Part shown: positions 1 through 13,110 of the stretch, piece after piece
How the letters are laid out: every line of letters starts with the position of its first letter
Numbering within the stretch: position 1 is the first letter of the stretch
DNA from: Rhynchospora pubera
Taxonomy: Eukaryota > Streptophyta > Magnoliopsida > Poales > Cyperaceae
DNA: 64,000 nucleotides
NCBI GenBank assembly: GCA_028095005.1
Contig: CM051459.1
Coordinates: forward strand, 3,897,190-3,961,189
Direction: 5' to 3'
Notes under the pieces: generated by a model
The model's input: only the letters and a program-made list of their open reading frames with translations
The model's database searches: none
What the model was told of the DNA's origin: nothing
Translations under genes and position numbers: made by a program

Positions 1-130
1 GTATTGATTAATCAGATATTCACAGATCTAGTTGCCCAAGATAAAGCTTCCTAGGAGTATGCTGACAACATTTAATGCAAGTCAGCAGAGTTTATGTTAA
101 ATCCATTCAATTAAAATTCTTAATATGCAG

Positions 131-2149
131 GATATATGCCATGCATGGGTAAAATTTGAACGGGAGCATGGAACTCTAGAAGATTATGATGTTGCTTTGA
201 AAAAGGTGTTAGTTTCAAAATTTCATATATTTCTTTAGTTTAATATCTTAATTAACACTGATTTATGCTGTTTTATTTTGTTTAATATATTACAATTTCC
301 ATCATTTTTTAGAAAGAAGGAGTTCTCTTAGGATTTTTATACCTCTGTAAAATATTGAAAATATTGTGTTTACCATGCATAACAAGAAAATTCATATGAA
401 CCAAAAGCCTGAAAAATTTGTCAAAACTTACATTTTTGTCCAAAGATGTCCAAAATTTAACTGGTTTCATGATTTACGAGTAAACGGATTGAAAAAGAAA
501 GAATACATCGCTTTTTTACGCTGTTTAAAGAAATTGGGGAGCGGGAGTGTGAGATTTTTTATGATACAGTCTTATTTCGAACATTAGGCATTTTGTTGGC
601 TTCTCGTTGTGCAAAGATTCATGTTGTGATCTTTCTACGGTCGCTGGTGGAATTTTAATGATTAATGTGCTTTTGATTACATATAGCAGGCATAAACTTT
701 TTTCCTTTTTATGTTTTGATCTCTTACTTATACATTTTTTTTCTTATAATTGAAAAAGGTAACTGCACGGCTTAATGAAGTAATGCTGTTCAAGGCACAA
801 CAAGAGTCTAAGGGCAAAGCTGACCATTCTGCAGTTTCAGTAAAGGAAAGCACTAATTCTCCTCTTAAGAGAAAAACAGATCAAAAACCTAATATGAAGT
901 TGCAACCTCCTGCTAAGAGAAGGAGACAAGATGCACCAAAAACTCAGGAGAAGTTTGAGCCTGATCTTGGCAAAATGGAAATAGAGAGCGAAGAACAACT
1001 TCAAAAGGAAGAGGAAAAAGGGAAAGAAATCAAGAAACCAAAGGCTGAGTTCTATGATGACCAGTGCACAGCATTTATTTCTAACCTAAATCTTCGGGTA
1101 AGTTCATTATTAACTTCATATTAGAAAATACTTAAGACATTTTAGGTACAAAACACAAACACTAAAGAAAGAGTACCGTGGTGATAGTTTGCTTCAAGTC
1201 CATTGTAACATTTCTTATAATTTATTGTTGTTTGAGTTTGATTAGCATACCCATTTTTCTACCTGATAGATACATCGAAGGCACGGAATTTTGAACCATT
1301 TGCATATGGCATTACTTACTCATAACTACTTGCTAAGTCACTGATAGTAGTTAGCATTGGATAGCCCATGATTTTGAATATTTTAGACACAACACTTGAC
1401 TAAGCAATTGGACAACAAAAGGCAAATTTTTTAGTAGTAGTTTGTGCCATCTGGGCATAGCATAAGCAGGTACATACAGATGCCCTGAATATGCTAATTG
1501 TAACTGATATGGCACTATATCAATATAATTCTTCTTATAAACTTGGCCATTCAATTCCATCGGGTTGTTTTGACCATGTTTTTATTTTTGCTGGCAGAGA
1601 TGGAACTGCAGTTAGGTAACTCCTACATTTTTTTAAAATCAATGCAGACTAATGAGGAAGACTTGAAGTATTTCTTTAGCGATTGTGGAGGTGTGACAGC
1701 TGTCCGATTGGTCAGAGACAAAGTCACCGGCAAATCTCGGGTTTGTTCTTTTATTATATCCCTTCTTTGTGAGTCTTTTGTTGTCTTTGTTCGTGTTTAT
1801 GTATAGGCATATTACAAATGTTCGATTGTCTGAATGTTTGCAAGTTTGTTTCACACACATGTACTTATGCACACACATGGGCATATATATAGACATCCAG
1901 ATTTTCTTGACAACTGTGGCTTATGGCATTGCTGCTCATTGAAATAGAATACTGAGAGCTATGGATGTGTTCTTCATTGTTGTCAGGAATAAAATTTGGT
2001 GCATTGTGAGGTTGCTCGGCCATTTTTATTGGGTTATTTGAACTTTTGGATACGTTTTAACTGATTTCAAATTTCGCCTAGTTCATATGCAACCTATTTA
2101 AAGAACGGTAACATACACGTCTTCTCTCTCTTTCTCTCTGTCACTTACA

Positions 2150-2200
<51 letters not shown>

Positions 2201-3212
2201 AACTTCATAATTAATTATATTTCACCAATAATCAATGACTATTATGGTCCTTGTTCATACCACTTATCTAGTAAACTGATGAAATTAGAAAGTTCCCACT
2301 TATCTAGTACAGATGTGTTAGTACTGATACAGAAATGATTGATACACATTCCTGAAATTCTTATTTATGTGGTGTGACAAATGTAGGGATATGCATATGT
2401 GGATTTCTCAGATGATCAACATCTCCAAGCTGCAATTGCGAAAAACAAAAAGACACTTCATGGAGCCAAACTGAGTATTGCTCGCTCTGACCCCTCCAGA
2501 AGTAAAAAATCTCGTCCTGGTATGTCTGGTTCTTTTAGGGGCCGTGGTACAGGTATGCATATCTTTTGTCTTATTCATGTCAATTCTTTTTCTGTTTCAT
2601 ACTGCTGTGTTTACTTGATAATCTGCATATCCTAAGATCTTCCAAAGTTATCATGTTATTCTATTTGCAATTTATTGTTGTTTTGGCCATTTTTTACAAA
2701 ATGTATGAATGGCGTGGTACCTGTCATGATCTGTGCTTGCTCGCACCTTTTATTTTGGTTTGTCTATTATTACTTTTCCGGCATATTTTTAATTTTCACC
2801 TGGAATTTCGGGTATGTTTGTATACAATGTAGTAGTGCTTTGCTGAACATGACAAAAGAAAACTATCTTAGATACCTTTTCTGTTCATAAGTGTTTAAAA
2901 CTGTGGTAGCCAAGGGGCGCTTGTATTCTAAAAGACAAAATGTTAAAACTCTGTTGCCTCTTTGCAGCTAGAAATTTCCCACCAAGAAATGAAAGCAAGT
3001 CATCAGAGGAAGGGAGGAATCCTAGCAAAGAGGAGCCTAGCACTGATGCTGGTACGAGTGGTAAAGAGAAAAAAGTCACATTTATGGCACCAAGATCTGT
3101 GATGAAGCCTCTAGGCTGGAATAAAAAGGATGGAGAAGGAAAAGTTGAGGTGAGTGGGGGTGAAGAGCTCAAGTCTAATGAAGAGTTCAGAAATCTCTTT
3201 TTGAAGAAATGA
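131..3212 (+). CDS. SART3: SART3/Prp24-like RNA-binding protein, 3' part of gene
   Basis: The 5' part lies outside the window. Visible exons are 131-205, 759-1097, 1648-1740, 2387-2552 and 2968-3212, all GT-AG and in frame. The first encodes the end of a HAT-repeat region (HAWVKFEREHGTLEDY). The second is lysine/arginine-rich with a bipartite nuclear-localisation-like stretch (LKRKTD..PAKRRRQD) and starts the RRM (CTAFISNLNLR). Exons 3 and 4 complete the RRM, with RNP1 as GYAYVDF. The last exon ends in SNEEFRNLFLKK, the C-terminal Lsm-binding motif of SART3/Prp24. Family members chaperone U6 snRNA back into U4/U6 snRNP in the nucleus. I see only one RRM, where animal SART3 has two. The HAT plus RRM plus C-terminal motif order makes the family call firm; splice sites are by eye. 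Confidence 0.88.
2151..2200. repeat. (TC)n/(AC)n compound microsatellite
   Basis: About 26 bases of TC dinucleotides run directly into about 24 bases of AC dinucleotides, inside an intron of the SART3-like gene (between exons 1648-1740 and 2387-2552). Likely to be length-polymorphic. Confidence 0.95.
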
Positions 3213-3685
3213 AAATTCCAGCTTTGAGAAATAGAAAAGTAAGATGTAATGAGATGGTTTTTCTTGAGAACTTGTTGGTTTCTTTTCTTTATCTTTATCA
3301 TTTTTGTCTTTCGTAAATGATATCACTTAATCAGTTTTTTAATGTACACTATGTTTTGTATTTAATTTTTGCTTCATATTTTTGCCATTTCTGCCTTGAA
3401 CTAAAAGTAGTACACTTAGCAGCGTGTTTGTACCAGCGCAGGCAGAACAGGTAGATTCCATCAAAATATGCCATGTTTTTATTGATCACGAACTAGTGCA
3501 GGTTGACGATGATATAATATATGGGGCAACAAGAAAGAAAAGATTTAATCGTTACAACTGAACTCTTTCAGAAAAATAAAAGCGGCACAAATTGTGCCGT
3601 CCCAATCATTTCTTCTGTACATCAAAATATCAAATTATTAAGAAACGACAAGATATGTCCAAATGTTTGAAACAAGGTGATTAGT
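3213..3685. other. convergent 3' region
   Basis: This is the gap between the stop codon of the SART3-like gene (+) and that of the coiled-coil gene (-). It should hold both 3' UTRs, since the genes converge. I see no further coding sequence. Confidence 0.6.
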
Positions 3686-6572
3686 CTATAAAACCTCCAA
3701 ATCCAGGAAAATTTGCACCAAATCCTGCATATCCTTGCTTCTTGTGTCAAACTCCATATCAATGGCCTCATCTAAATTTTCCATTTGGAAATTTATCCTA
3801 TGCACATTTTCCTTGGAAACATCAATTCTCTTCATGATATCTCCCAGTTCCAATTTAGCTGCATTTGATTGTTCTTTCAACTCATCCTCTTCTTCTAAGA
3901 AATCATACCGGCTCCTCTCCAATTTTTCTAACTCCTCTTCAGCTTCTGCTAGCTCAAATTTGATCTTTTCAATTTTATACAACTGATCCAAAATTTTTAT
4001 ATCATGCAACTGGCGCCGCTTTACAATTCTCTCTAGCTTACCTTCATGCATTTCCAATTCCTTCTTATATTGTTTTGCCATCTCAATGTATTTTTCGTAG
4101 GAATCATTTAGATAGTTTCGTTCATTGGTTAGGCTTGACAATTTCTCTTCCTTCACTGTTTCTCTATCCAAGTTTTGGATCCTTATTTCATTTGTAAGCT
4201 TCTTTAGATCGGGAACTAAGCCTGAAAGTGAAATTTCAATCCCTTGCGCAATTTGTTGCAGCTCTTCACTGCTTTCTTCAATTAAATCGGCAGTTGCTAA
4301 CGAATTGGGGTTTTCTGTCAAGGCATGTTGGATGTCAGTTATGATTGCTTTCACGTAGTTCCACTTGCGTGCTAGTTTCCTCTGTTCAGTTGTTGATAAA
4401 GAGTTGTTCAAATCGAGAGACAGTACAGTTTTCTTCCTTGGTGGAAGATTTGCAGATTGTGCTTTTTGTGTCATGATTGTCAGGTTATCGGGTGCATCTT
4501 TATTTGGAGACACCACTTCTCCCCCTACATGTAACAAGTAATTAGTGCTAACACAAGATGCAAAAACTAGCATTTATTTAGGGTTTGATGCTGTGCTATT
4601 CAACTAATCAGAATTAGTTCTCTGGACAGTACGTCTTTTATATTCGAATTTGAAAAATAATATATACCATGTTGGATAATTAACATTGCAGAGGGGTCGA
4701 TTCCTGCTACAAAGCATCTTGGATAGTAAAAGGTGTTATTTATACCGTGTGTACGTACTACATGTGGTGAACGTATAGAGGGAACTGGGGATTTGTTGAG
4801 AAATGAAATTGACACATGGTGATACGAAGTTTTGCTCATACAATGCCAAATTAAAGAAGCTAAACGTGGTCATAGATCAACATTTTTGACATGAAAATCA
4901 ATATAATCAAAGATTATACCATATATAGGTTCATGTGATGGCCTTCTTGAGTGCCCATTTAGAGCAACCTCTCTTGATTTGATTGCATCACCATTTGCTG
5001 CAGATGCCTTCACAGTTTCCAACTCTGTTATCTCCAGTTGAGCTGCCATAGCACTTGCAACTCCATTTCCTGTTCTTTGCATCATTGTAGTATCTATTCC
5101 TGTTATTACAAGCTAAGTTTGTGATTAATTAATTCATGCTATTTACTAGGACAAATTTAATATATACAAATCAAAACCTTAAGTACCCAGCATATTCGTT
5201 ACAAAAATGAGAAGATTGGAAATAAGAGAAAATTTAATCCTGTATCCTTCCACTTTTCTTGAGAAGGTAAACTACTCTTGGTCCCTCAATTTCTCTGTTA
5301 GTGAAAAAATTAGCAGAGGAACAGTTTGTATGCTACAGCTTAGGTCATCGATGAGTCTTTTTCTGACAATAAATATAGGATTTCTTATCAAATTCAACAT
5401 TTCTAATGCATGGCATATCAAGGGTTTGTAACGTTATGCTACCTAAACTAAAAGAACAAATAGGGGTTGTGATATATATCCAAGTATGAAAGCTTAAAAC
5501 AATACAATACTGAGGAAAAATATTATATATTTATATACCATCATAAGAGATGGCTCTTTGCTGTAGATCCAGAGTTCTCCCTGTATTAATAAAGCATTAA
5601 ATGTGTTATGGAGCCTGGTGGTTCTAATTTGGTTCATAAAAATTGCAACTCCCATTTGAGTGAGTTTGGACCTTTGTCATACCAATTGTGGTTGTTTGAT
5701 CGTCATTTGGAGTAAAAAATGTTACTGAATGGTTTGACTTCAGGGATTTCATTTTGTTCACAAATTTTGCCACACCAGCAATCTTCAAGAATAGTTCTCT
5801 GTTCCATCTCTCTTGTGTTTCTCCTAAAAAGCAGAGTGAATATTCAGAAATGTTTGATAGATATTTCTGATTATTGTGGAAGATGGAGGGATTTCTTTTT
5901 TAAATTATAAAAGAAGTCAGAGCTGTGGAATGAGTGTTGATGTTTAAAATAGCAGAAGTTATGTACAGCAAACAAGATGTACCTATTTTAGGATAATATA
6001 ATATTCTTTGTCTTGTAAAAATTTCTTGAGAAATGTAAAATGTGCATTAATATAAAATAATTTGCTAAGCATACAAGATGTACCTATTTTAGGAGTCATA
6101 ATAGGAGTAGTTTCCTTCAAAGCTTCTAATATTTCTTCCTCTGAGGTAGGGCTTGGAAGGTCTAACATGGCGCATGGTGCATTCGCTTGATTTGATCCAT
6201 TTATGCTCCTGCCTGTTTTAATTCTTAGTCCGGACTTGACTTCAAGATTTTTAATGTTCTGTGCTGAGGTTCTTTCTCTTGCTTCCATCATCTCCTTCTG
6301 TCGATCTGTGATTACATAATTTTACCAAATAAGCATATTAGTACTGAAGTTATGACGTCACATGCACATTAATTTGATAGATTTGAAGGCCAAGGGATAT
6401 TCAGGTTAATCAAGAAAGAAACTGTAGTCACATTGCCAAAAATATTTGAGTTAAAGTGAACCATAATGTGTACATGAAACTGAGGGCCAAAATTACTGTA
6501 ATTTGATTCTTTATGGAGTAGGAGTATATATATATAAATGCAAACACAAGCCTTACCTTCATATTGTTCCAT
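3686..6572 (-). CDS. coiled-coil protein of unknown function, six exons
   Basis: I do not recognise the family. Exons on the minus strand, in transcript order, are 6572-6557, 6305-6084, 5580-5539, 5099-4920, about 4703-4668 and 4524-3686. They join in one frame into 444 residues with GT-AG junctions throughout. The first exon codes only for MEQYE plus one base. Residues about 1-165 are low-complexity and polar. The last exon (280 codons with the stop) carries a long charged heptad-like region, about residues 265-430, rich in E/K/L (for example ELAEAEEELEKLERS), which is a coiled coil. All five introns are phase 1 and the four internal exons are multiples of three, so skipping any of them keeps the frame. 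There is no signal peptide or membrane segment. It converges on the SART3-like gene. A cytoskeletal or scaffold role is only a guess. Confidence 0.72.
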
Positions 6573-7128
6573 TGATATGGTTCTTTTGGAGAATCTGGAT
6601 TTGTGTGAGTTGAAGTGTTACGGGTGGAACTCGCACTAGGAGGCGCCTACTTATAACTAATCATGGAGTATAATTATAAATCTGCAAAATTAGGAAAAAT
6701 TTAAATCATAAGATAAATTTAATTTCCAGATGTGCAAGTGTACGTTAAGTTGTGCAAAATAAGCATTTATTTTAATTCCCCGCAAGTAGCTAGAATTTTG
6801 TAAATGCTCTCAACTTCATAATATATTGTTTTTCAAAGAAATAAATGCAATTGAGAGTAAGACAGAAACAAAGAGACCGTAGTGGAGATTACAAATAGAA
6901 GAGGCAATGCAGCTATGCAATTTGCCATTCTCTCACATTTCTCCTTCAAAATCCGATCTGCGATTTGAAACTTTGGAAGAGAAAAAGGGTTCTGACGTGC
7001 ATATTTTTATGGTTAGGCTCTGAACCAACGTGCACACCAAAAGCCAACATAACCCAAAAACTATGTGCTTGGTCTCGCCAGCCGACAAAGAAAAGAAAAA
7101 AAAAAGAAGGATATCACCTACACATACA
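6573..7128. other. upstream region of the coiled-coil gene
   Basis: AT-rich non-coding DNA. It should contain the 5' UTR and promoter of the coiled-coil gene, but I could not single out a convincing TATA box. No other gene seen. Confidence 0.5.
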
Positions 7129-7323
7129 GGCTCCGTTTGGATGGCTTCTTCTCGGAATAAGGAATAAGGAATAACTACTTTTTATCAATAAATTTATTTC
7201 TAACCATCCAAACTTTTTACAAAAGTTACACACTTCCCAATAAATTTATCCATTCCCAATAAATTTCTTCCCTTCTTCCTTCTTTCTATCTTATTCTCAA
7301 GTCTCAACCCATCCAAACGGAGC
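7129..7323. mobile_element. MITE with GGCTCCGTTTGGATGG inverted ends
   Basis: The left end reads GGCTCCGTTTGGATGG and the right end reads CCATCCAAACGGAGC, its inverted complement. The element is about 195 bp, has no coding capacity, and is AT- and pyrimidine-rich inside. It shares its terminal CTCCGTTTGGAT with the MITEs at 7505, 21183 and 22890, but its interior differs, so it is a separate subfamily. I could not define a clear target duplication. Confidence 0.7.
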
Positions 7324-7504
7324 GATAAATACAATTAATTTTAGAAGAAAAATTATTCATGAAGAGGTCTTCATTTGTTATTATTGGAACTTAAACTATA
7401 TGTTGATCAAGCCAAGGTATACATTTTTCGAGGCACAAAGTTATATAAAACATATTTTAAAACATTGGTAGACTGAGTAAAAGACGCTTAAATATTTTCT
7501 TATA

Positions 7505-7662
7505 GGGTGCGTTGGGATAGGTGTGGGAAGAAGGGAAGAAGGGAAGAAGTGAGAAGAAGTATTGGGAAGTGTGTAACTTTGTGAAGAGTTTAGATTGTTT
7601 ATAATTTTTTTTCTTCTTCCTTCTTCTTTTTCTTTCTTTCTTTCAACAATCCAAACGCACCC
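7505..7662. mobile_element. MITE, GGATAGGTGTGG family, copy 1
   Basis: The ends GGGTGCGTTGGGAT and ATCCAAACGCACCC are imperfect inverted repeats of 14 bp, flanked by a 3-bp direct ATA on both sides (7502-7504 and 7663-7665). The interior contains the family signature GTGTAACTTTGTGAAGAG followed by TTTAGATTGTTTATAATT. That signature is also in the copies at 21183 and 22890, and it shows the unoccupied CACTA target. Confidence 0.78.
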
Positions 7663-8823
7663 ATATAGTCCAAAATTAATCCGTAGAACATTTTTCAATA
7701 TAAATGCAGCTCGTCTTGCATGTTCAGGACGGCTCTAAATCTCTAATTAATTTATGGCTCTTGAATTGTCTTTTTTATTTTTTTATATATCTCTAGAGAT
7801 AACTGACACTTCTCCCATTTCTTTTTTTTCCCAATATTATTGTGTTCTGCATGTCGTCTGGCAATGTACTTTCACATTGCTTTATCTTTGTAAATGATTT
7901 GTGATATAATTGAAGGTACTTTTGTTCAAAACTCACTAATGTACTCTTCATGGCCATCAAAAGTACCGAAAAATTTAAGACTCATCCTACAGTGAATAAT
8001 TTTTTATGTAGGCTGAAATATAGACTGCCCTTTCAAAATGAACAGCTTGGAGCTGTGATTAATCAGGGTTGGACCGAGACTAATTAACTGGTCCACGGAA
8101 GAATTTCCAAAAATGTAATAATATTTTACATTTTTTTTTTAAGATAAGATGGAAGTCAAGCTCTCCAACTTATTTCAAAATTAAGATGGAAGCCGAGTTT
8201 CAAACAATAATAGTATTTTACATTTAAAAATAGCGGCACCAATAATAATAAAGATATTTGAATCTTCATTTACAATTAAGATAGATATAGCTGCATCTTT
8301 CCTGACAATGATAGCAGTTAATGTTATCACTATCATTATCATGTGGCAAGAAATTTCCTCGAAAACCAAAACAAAAAGGTCGGTGACAAAAAAACAGAAT
8401 AGCCGACTTCATATGTTAGATGTGTGAAACAAGCGAATAAACATGTGCTTTATCTTATCTTTTTCTTTTCAACATTTGTCAAACTCAAATACGGACTTCC
8501 CTGGAGACGATGCACAAAGTGCAGGATAGTATTTTTAGATAGAGGTCAAATCCAGTTCAAAAACTTTTGATTGTTTTTGAAGGAAAAGGGAAATAGTAAT
8601 AATAATAACTAACAACAATAAAATGAAAGTAGGAAAGAAAGAAAACAAGCAATGACACCACAAAAATTTTATTGAACGACCAAACAAAATTCTTGTTTCT
8701 CAGACTCAACAATAGAGAAATGAATTAGACTCGTACAACACAACCCAACAAGAGAAATGGAGTTACAACATCCCTACAAGAACCTCAAACAACCACTCCT
8801 AATGAATCAACCAGGTGCATTGC
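7663..8823. other. intergenic, no gene seen
   Basis: AT-rich DNA between the MITE and the end of fructokinase. The last part (about 8640-8823) is probably the fructokinase 3' UTR. The short ORFs here show no family features. Confidence 0.5.
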
Positions 8824-11800
8824 TTAATTAGCAATGAGTTTTTCGGCCTCTGCCGGGGTCGGGAGTGCGGGGATGGCGCCCTTTTGGGTTGTGCACAAGG
8901 CACCGCACGCATTTGAAAATGTTAGCGCTTTCCTTAGCCTCTCCTCGTTCTGTAGGGAAAAAAACAGCATAAGAGAAATTCAGGATGAACACTGATAAAT
9001 GATAGTGTCTTATTATAAATAATTCTATACGGCTACCAAATTTCACAAGTTTATCAAAATGCTTCCAATGGGTCCTTTCATTATCGAGTGATGAGTACAA
9101 AGAACTATATTTCGATTCTTGGTGGGAAGTGATGCAAAATTATTTTGTGGTGGGTAAACATTCAAAAGGCACTTGGTAGTAAAGAGAAGTTTATTTCAAT
9201 GAATCAAAGCACATAATCGTAATTAAAGTTTTTCAAAGGAATAAAAGTAACCTCGAAAATGGTAGTATCCTTTGCAATTGAAACAAGGAGGGCGCCGACG
9301 AAGGCATCACCAGCACCAGTTGTGTCAATGGTCTTAACAGAGAACCCTGAAACTCTGCCCTTGAAATTCTGTACAATACACAGAAACACATACAAGTGAA
9401 TATTTTTCCTTTTTTCAAGAAAAAAAAAATGTCAAAAGGACAAAAACATAAAATTTTGTAAGTTAACCTTAGTGAAATATCTGCATCCCTTCTCTCCATC
9501 AGTGACAATAAGAAGTTTAAGTCCCTCGTACCAAAGGGACAACACGTTGTCTTCGTCTTGTGGGTCCTTTTGTGTCAGGAATGCTACTTCATCATCGCTG
9601 ACCTGAAAATATATATGAAATTTCAACATTAGTGAGAAGAATTCATAAATTAGCATCACATGATTTGGAAAGCAAATGCCATTGCACTGCCGAATGACAT
9701 TTATAGAAACAGCTATGCAGGGTACATATGAAAATCATATCATATATCATATAAATACAATAAAATTCTGAGAAAGAACATGGTCTATTACCTTGATGAA
9801 GTCAGCCTCCTTCCAGATGCTCATGATTCCGTCACGGGCGGCATCTTCTGATGGCCAGAGCGGCAGCCTGACATTGGGGTCATATGAGCAAAGGATGCCG
9901 GCATCCTTTGCGGCCTTCATGGCAGCCATGTGGGCAGAGCGGCATGGCTCAGAGATGAGACTGATGGATCCATAGTGAAAGATCTTTGCCCTGCGAATGA
10001 GGTCAAGGTTGAGCTCAGCCTCGGTAAGGAGCATATCCGCTGACGGGTTGCGGTAGAACATAAACTCCCTCTCACCGTTTGCTTTGAGAGTGACAAAGGC
10101 GAGAGCAGTACGGGCATGCTGGTCGAACAACACACCCTCATCGTTGACGTTGTTTTTTCTCAAGATATCGGCCAACATGTGACCGAACTCGTCATCACCA
10201 AACTGCATGTACATTAAATCACCGTGTTTAGTTCAGAATTGAAATCATGTTGGGAAATTTTTAGTAAATAGTAAAATAGACAATCTGAAATGGTTAAAAA
10301 ATATGAAATTATAAAAGCCAACTATCAATGTTTAGTTCTGGGACAAATTTAACAATTTTTTTTTTATTTGTAGCTTATAAAAGTTCGCAAACAGTGTTGA
10401 CGAACCGTAAAGAATACCGATTAACCATAACTATCTAATTCACTCAAAATTTTTATTATATAATTATGCTGTATTTGGAGACAATTTGTTTAATAATTTG
10501 TCATTATTATTATTAAAAAAAAAGGGTGAACGTGTTAAGAAGACAGGGTTAGAAATTAGGCGTAGTTATTTGAGAAAGAACTTTCATTACAGTACTACAC
10601 AAAAGGAAACAGAACTATTGTTGCAGAGTATCAGGTTTCTACTTCAGAAAAGTAAATAGGCAAAGACTGCCAAGACATGATGGCACACTATGATGCAGGG
10701 CAGTGATCGGTCCCACCGAGGCCCCACCATACCAAACACCATCCAATAATTTTACCCGAATCATAAAAATAATAATAGCATTACCCACGTGCACCACCAA
10801 CTTACACTGACAAGTGGGCCCTGCTATAGGGTGATATTTAATGAGGATACCAACAGTTGCAGCCTAATTAGTGCATTACCTTATTCTTATCCGATCAATT
10901 ATTTTATAACCACTTGCGTTGATCTTCCAATCTCTACAATTTACAATTTATTTTTATCCCTCTCTCTGAACCTGAACATTTGTATTTATCCTCTATAAGT
11001 GTTTTATGCTTCAACCCTATTATAACTTATCACATGTCAATTTCACGACTATCGAGGAGTGAAGTTGGCTTAATATTTGTTTGATTAGAAACATATGAAT
11101 TTCAATTCGTCGGTGTGGAAAAACAAACGGCCGATGTCAGCATTTAGCAATACCACTACAAATACTCTTGGTAGCTGTTCCTAGTTGTTTATTTATAATA
11201 ATAAATAAATTGTGAATTGAGCCGTTGACCATTGTATAGTTCGAGAATATATTTACGATATCTAGTACTACTTTTTAAAAAAGAATAGCACTAATATATT
11301 CGTTATTCTCTGCGAAATTTCTTCTGGCTTTGTGAATTGTTCCTTTATATTTTTTAGATTAGATTTCTATTTCCATGTACTGATGTACAAAATTTTATCC
11401 ATTCCAGGTCAGAGCCAAGTCACATGGGAGACTGTCAGAGAGGTTGATATGGTAAATGTCACCGGATTGATCCCCCAATTGAAAACCTACCACTTTTGTT
11501 GTTATCCTAAATGCCTACTAGGCTACTATCCATCAATAGATAATTTCTATATGGAAATACATACAGCAAATCAAAACTTTGAAAAATATGGTAAGTTTTT
11601 TTAGGGGATAAAATTTGAATACCAACAAAAACAAGGACCTAGCGACACTGCCGTTAGATACGAATCTCACGGTCCCAATTTAAAATTCGATGTCAGATCA
11701 AGTGGATGCACCAAACCTACCAATAATTCCTACATAAACACTGTCCAAACAGAGTCTACGACAGTCGACAGATCATGAGAAATTTTACTTTTACTCCCAA

Positions 11801-12331
11801 TTTTTATTTCTATTCACAATTTAACAATAATCCAAAGGCTTACCTAATTCACGTACTTTTTGTCTTTTAACTCTGCGACACGCCAAGCCTAGCTTTCTAG
11901 TTTTCTAGTTTTCTTTTATTATAAATGGAACCATAAACATCTCAACAAGCAAAACTCGAAATGCTCGATTGAACGAAATAGAGCAGATCTGACACAAGCG
12001 AACCCAAACTCTTACATCTTTTTTTTATTTTTCAAAATTTGATCTACACAATGTGGTTTTATCTACTTCGAAGTGAGAAGTAACATTTTTCACAATCGAT
12101 CTAGATCCAGAAGAGAGAAGGAGATGGAAGAGATTTAGTTACCTTGCCGACGAAGGCGGAGTGGCCGCCGAGCTTAGTGACGGCGACGGCGACATTGGCC
12201 GGAGCACCACCAGGGGCCTTGAGGAATCCGGTGGACTCGGCCAGAGAGACTCCGGCCACGTCAGGCACGAAGTCGATGAGCATCTCGCCGAAGCAGACGA
12301 TGAGATCGTGACCAGAACCGTTGGTTGCCAT
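8824..12331 (-). CDS. FRK: fructokinase (pfkB family), five exons
   Basis: The enzyme phosphorylates fructose with ATP to fructose-6-phosphate, in starch and sucrose metabolism. Exons in transcript order are 12331-12143, 10202-9792, 9602-9468, 9368-9252 and 8949-8824. All introns are phase 0 and GT-AG, and the product is 325 residues, the usual plant length. The N-terminus LIVCFGEMLIDFVP is the usual start of the family, followed by APGGAPANVAVAV (sugar-binding pfkB signature 1) and FGDDEFGHML across the first junction. The C-terminal half has DTTGAGDAFVGALL, pfkB signature 2 with the catalytic Asp in GAGD. There is no transit peptide, so it is probably cytosolic. Intron 1 is long (1.94 kb) and holds no recognisable gene. 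The call is very secure; which FRK isoform it is cannot be told. Confidence 0.96.
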
Positions 12332-12452
12332 GGAAATAGCTTAGAAGCTTAGCTGAGATTAGATTAGATTAGTAGTTAAAGGTTAATAGATTACAGAGAG
12401 AGAGAGAGAGAGAGAAAGAGATCTGGGATTTAGAGCAAGGGGAGAAGGAGGG

Positions 12453-12460
12453 TTTATATA
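12453..12460 (-). promoter_or_regulatory. TATA box of the fructokinase gene
   Basis: On the minus strand this reads TATATAAA, about 120 bp upstream of the fructokinase ATG at 12331. A (GA)n tract (12395-12414) lies between, in the presumed 5' UTR. GA/CT tracts in that position are common in plant leaders. Confidence 0.6.
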
Positions 12461-12479
12461 GCAGTTTTAAATGTCTTTT

Positions 12480-13077
12480 CGCTCAAGCCATCTGCCTTTT
12501 TCTCCACCATCCCTTTTTACTACTTTCTACTTTTAGGCTACGTCGAGACCGTCATCCTTATTTTGAGCTTCTATTTTGGAGCAGAAATTTTAAGAGCAAT
12601 TATTTTCGGAAGGTCTTCGAATCCCTTTTTTACAGGCAAAAATCCATTACCTTAATTAGTGCATTCATTTTTGCTTGCTTGATTGAAATTTGAAAGTTTC
12701 AAACTATCTTTTTTCTCCTTCCGTTTTTAAATGTACTTTATCATTATTACTTTGTTTATTTATTATTTTTTTTTATATAAGATGTCTATCTATATGACTT
12801 TCTGGATGCAATCATTAAGAAGAAATTTGTAATTTTGGAGATCCGTTTTTTATTTATTATTAAGGTGTACATATTTATTTATTATAAAATAGTATCCTAG
12901 AACTATCCTACGCATTAGAAAATTGATACAACTAATTTTATTTTTGATCCATTTAGAACCTAACTTTTATAATGATTTTTGTAAAGAAAAAAAAAAAGTT
13001 AGATAGCAAATTGACCATATTTCCTTCTCCTTATTTTTTTTGGAATTTTAATTTCTAAATTGAATCTTTTTGATATA
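12480..13077. other. AT-rich intergenic
   Basis: Upstream flank of fructokinase up to a Helitron end. Long A/T runs, no coding sequence seen. Confidence 0.5.
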
Positions 13078-13110
13078 CTAGCAGCAGAGCCCACCCAATG
13101 TGTAGGCAGA
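13078..13110 (-). mobile_element. Helitron 3' end (5' end not found)
   Basis: Read on the minus strand, an imperfect hairpin (GCCTAC..GTGGGC) is followed by TCTGCTGCTAG and then a T. Hairpin plus CTAG before a host T is the Helitron 3' terminus. The last bases, CTGCTGCTAG, match the end of the Helitron at 39854, so the two belong to related families. The body must extend to the right, but I could not find a convincing 5' TC end. Confidence 0.55.

Noticed and set aside
366..587. 73-aa ORF
   Set aside because: It lies in the intron between SART3 exons 131-205 and 759-1097 and has no family features.
11332..11604. 90-aa ORF in fructokinase intron 1
   Set aside because: It is antisense to the gene, has no recognisable motif, and its composition is like the rest of the intron.
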